Origin: Bacillota bacterium
GTDB taxonomy: Bacteria > Bacillota > Clostridia > Christensenellales > UBA1242
Direction of reading: 5' to 3'
NCBI GenBank assembly: GCA_009787915.1
Contig: WQSK01000071.1
Coordinates: forward strand, 1 to 5,235
Length of the DNA: 5,235 nt
Shown one piece after another: positions 4,739 to 5,235 of this stretch. How positions within the stretch are numbered: the stretch's first letter is position 1; every line of letters begins with the position of its first letter. Position numbers and translations under genes: made by a program. Under the pieces are notes generated by a model that did no database searches, was not told the DNA's origin, and worked only from the letters and a program-made list of their open reading frames with translations.

Positions 4739-5235
4739 TTACCCCCCCCGAAAATCCAACATATGGGGTAGTTTATCATGCAAGCCACACAATATATGGG
4801 AAATTTTATTTTCTTCGAGTTCGCACTTTTTTATAGACGGCGAAGTTATTGGTGAACTTGGGACAAACACCGTGCAGCAATCTTCGTGCGGTTCCGTTGA
4901 AATTTCAAATGTTCCAATACGTTTTGCAAGTTCTATGATTTCCGATTTGTCGTATGTTATCAGTGGACGCAAAATTGGGATACTCCCCGCAACGTCGTTC
5001 ATTGTGGTGATGCCTTGAATTGTTTGGGATGCAACTTGGGCGAGGTTCTCCCCCGTCACGATGCAGTCGTATTTGTGCTTTTCACAAAGCAGTTTTGCAA
5101 TCCGCATAAAGACGCGCCGCAAAATTGTGATTGTATATTGGTCGTTGCATTTTTCGCGGATTTCGCGGGCGATGTCAGTAACATTGGCTATGTGCATTTT
5201 GCTGGTGCCACAATATGGCTCGAGGCGTTTTGCTA
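4739..5235 (-). CDS. thiI: ThiI, tRNA 4-thiouridine synthetase / thiamine sulfur carrier enzyme, C-terminal part
   Basis: Only the last 164 residues are in the window; the frame is open to the edge, reading '...AKRLEPYCGTSKMHIANVTDI', so the Met at 5197 is internal. ThiI adenylates U8 of tRNA and transfers persulfide sulfur from a cysteine desulfurase to give 4-thiouridine; in many bacteria it also feeds thiamine thiazole synthesis. The visible part is the back of the PP-loop ATPase domain: 'VTGENLAQVASQT' (the usual G-LGQVASQT), 'IPILRPLITYDKSEIIELAKRIGTFEIS', and 'EPHEDCCTVFVPSSP', whose first Cys aligns with the conserved active-site Cys (Cys344 region of E. coli ThiI). The protein ends about 55 residues later, so the rhodanese domain of enterobacterial ThiI is absent, as in Bacillus-type enzymes. 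The THUMP domain and ATP-binding loop should lie upstream. It is followed three bases later by the transporter gene, forming an operon. Confidence 0.95.
   Translation of the reverse strand, partial: AKRLEPYCGTSKMHIANVTDIAREIREKCNDQYTITILRRVFMRIAKLLCEKHKYDCIVTGENLAQVASQTIQGITTMNDVAGSIPILRPLITYDKSEIIELAKRIGTFEISTEPHEDCCTVFVPSSPITSPSIKKCELEENKISHILCGLHDKLPHMLDFRGG
4742..4749 (-). promoter_or_regulatory. G8 tract: ribosome binding site of the transporter gene inside the thiI 3' end
   Basis: Eight Gs lie six bases before ATG 4735 and simultaneously encode the terminal Arg-Gly-Gly of ThiI (CGG GGG GGG TAA). There is no other purine-rich site, so this run must act as the Shine-Dalgarno, pairing with CCUCC through a G-U wobble. 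Slippage here would change the ThiI tail and the spacing or strength of transporter translation. Confidence 0.55.

Overview
The window looks like a chromosomal stretch of a moderately AT-rich bacterium. Bacillota-like (Firmicutes) ancestry is my best inference: the ThiI carries the 'EDCC-TVFVP' C-terminal motif and has no rhodanese domain, promoters are sigma-A/70-like (TTGACA-17-TATGCT, TTGACA-17-TAAAGT), and most genes have AGGAGG/AAGGAG ribosome binding sites. All complete genes stop with TAA. No tRNA, rRNA, CRISPR array or insertion sequence was recognised.

Left part (1-1608): a leftward partial gene, tentatively HAD-like (1-346), and a rightward nucleotidyltransferase-fold gene (628-1608) diverge from an unusually structured 281-bp control region. 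That region holds a strong promoter for the leftward gene that would give a nearly leaderless mRNA, a perfect 12+12 bp inverted repeat (423-459), six head-to-tail 11-bp repeats (493-558), and an extended -10 promoter for the nucleotidyltransferase (573-602). The nucleotidyltransferase keeps the GSY glycine-serine motif of the CD-NTase/SMODS-like superfamily. All three acidic metal-binding positions appear changed (N, E and E instead of D, D, D), and no CBASS-like effector lies beside it.

Middle part (1609-2674): a gene-poor region with two apparent one-gene transcription units facing each other. One encodes a 34-residue cationic four-cysteine peptide (2044-2148, +) behind a near-perfect Shine-Dalgarno. 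The other encodes a 43-residue protein (2323-2454, -). Each ends in its own hairpin-plus-T-run terminator, and the two terminators lie back to back (2185-2248 and 2249-2296). A possible zinc-ribbon gene remnant (1684-1803, -) and a doubtful 40-codon ORF (2505-2627, +) are also here.

Right part (2675-5235): housekeeping genes. Serine hydroxymethyltransferase (glyA, +) has its own promoter and supplies glycine and one-carbon units. It converges, with directly abutting stop codons, on a two-gene leftward operon of thiI (tRNA 4-thiouridine / thiamine sulfur transfer, 5' end outside the window) and an EamA/DMT-type ten-helix transporter. The transporter's ribosome binding site is a run of eight Gs that also encodes the last residues of ThiI.

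The observations most worth a second look are the catalytically altered orphan nucleotidyltransferase with its repeat-rich control region, and the cysteine-rich micropeptide unit.
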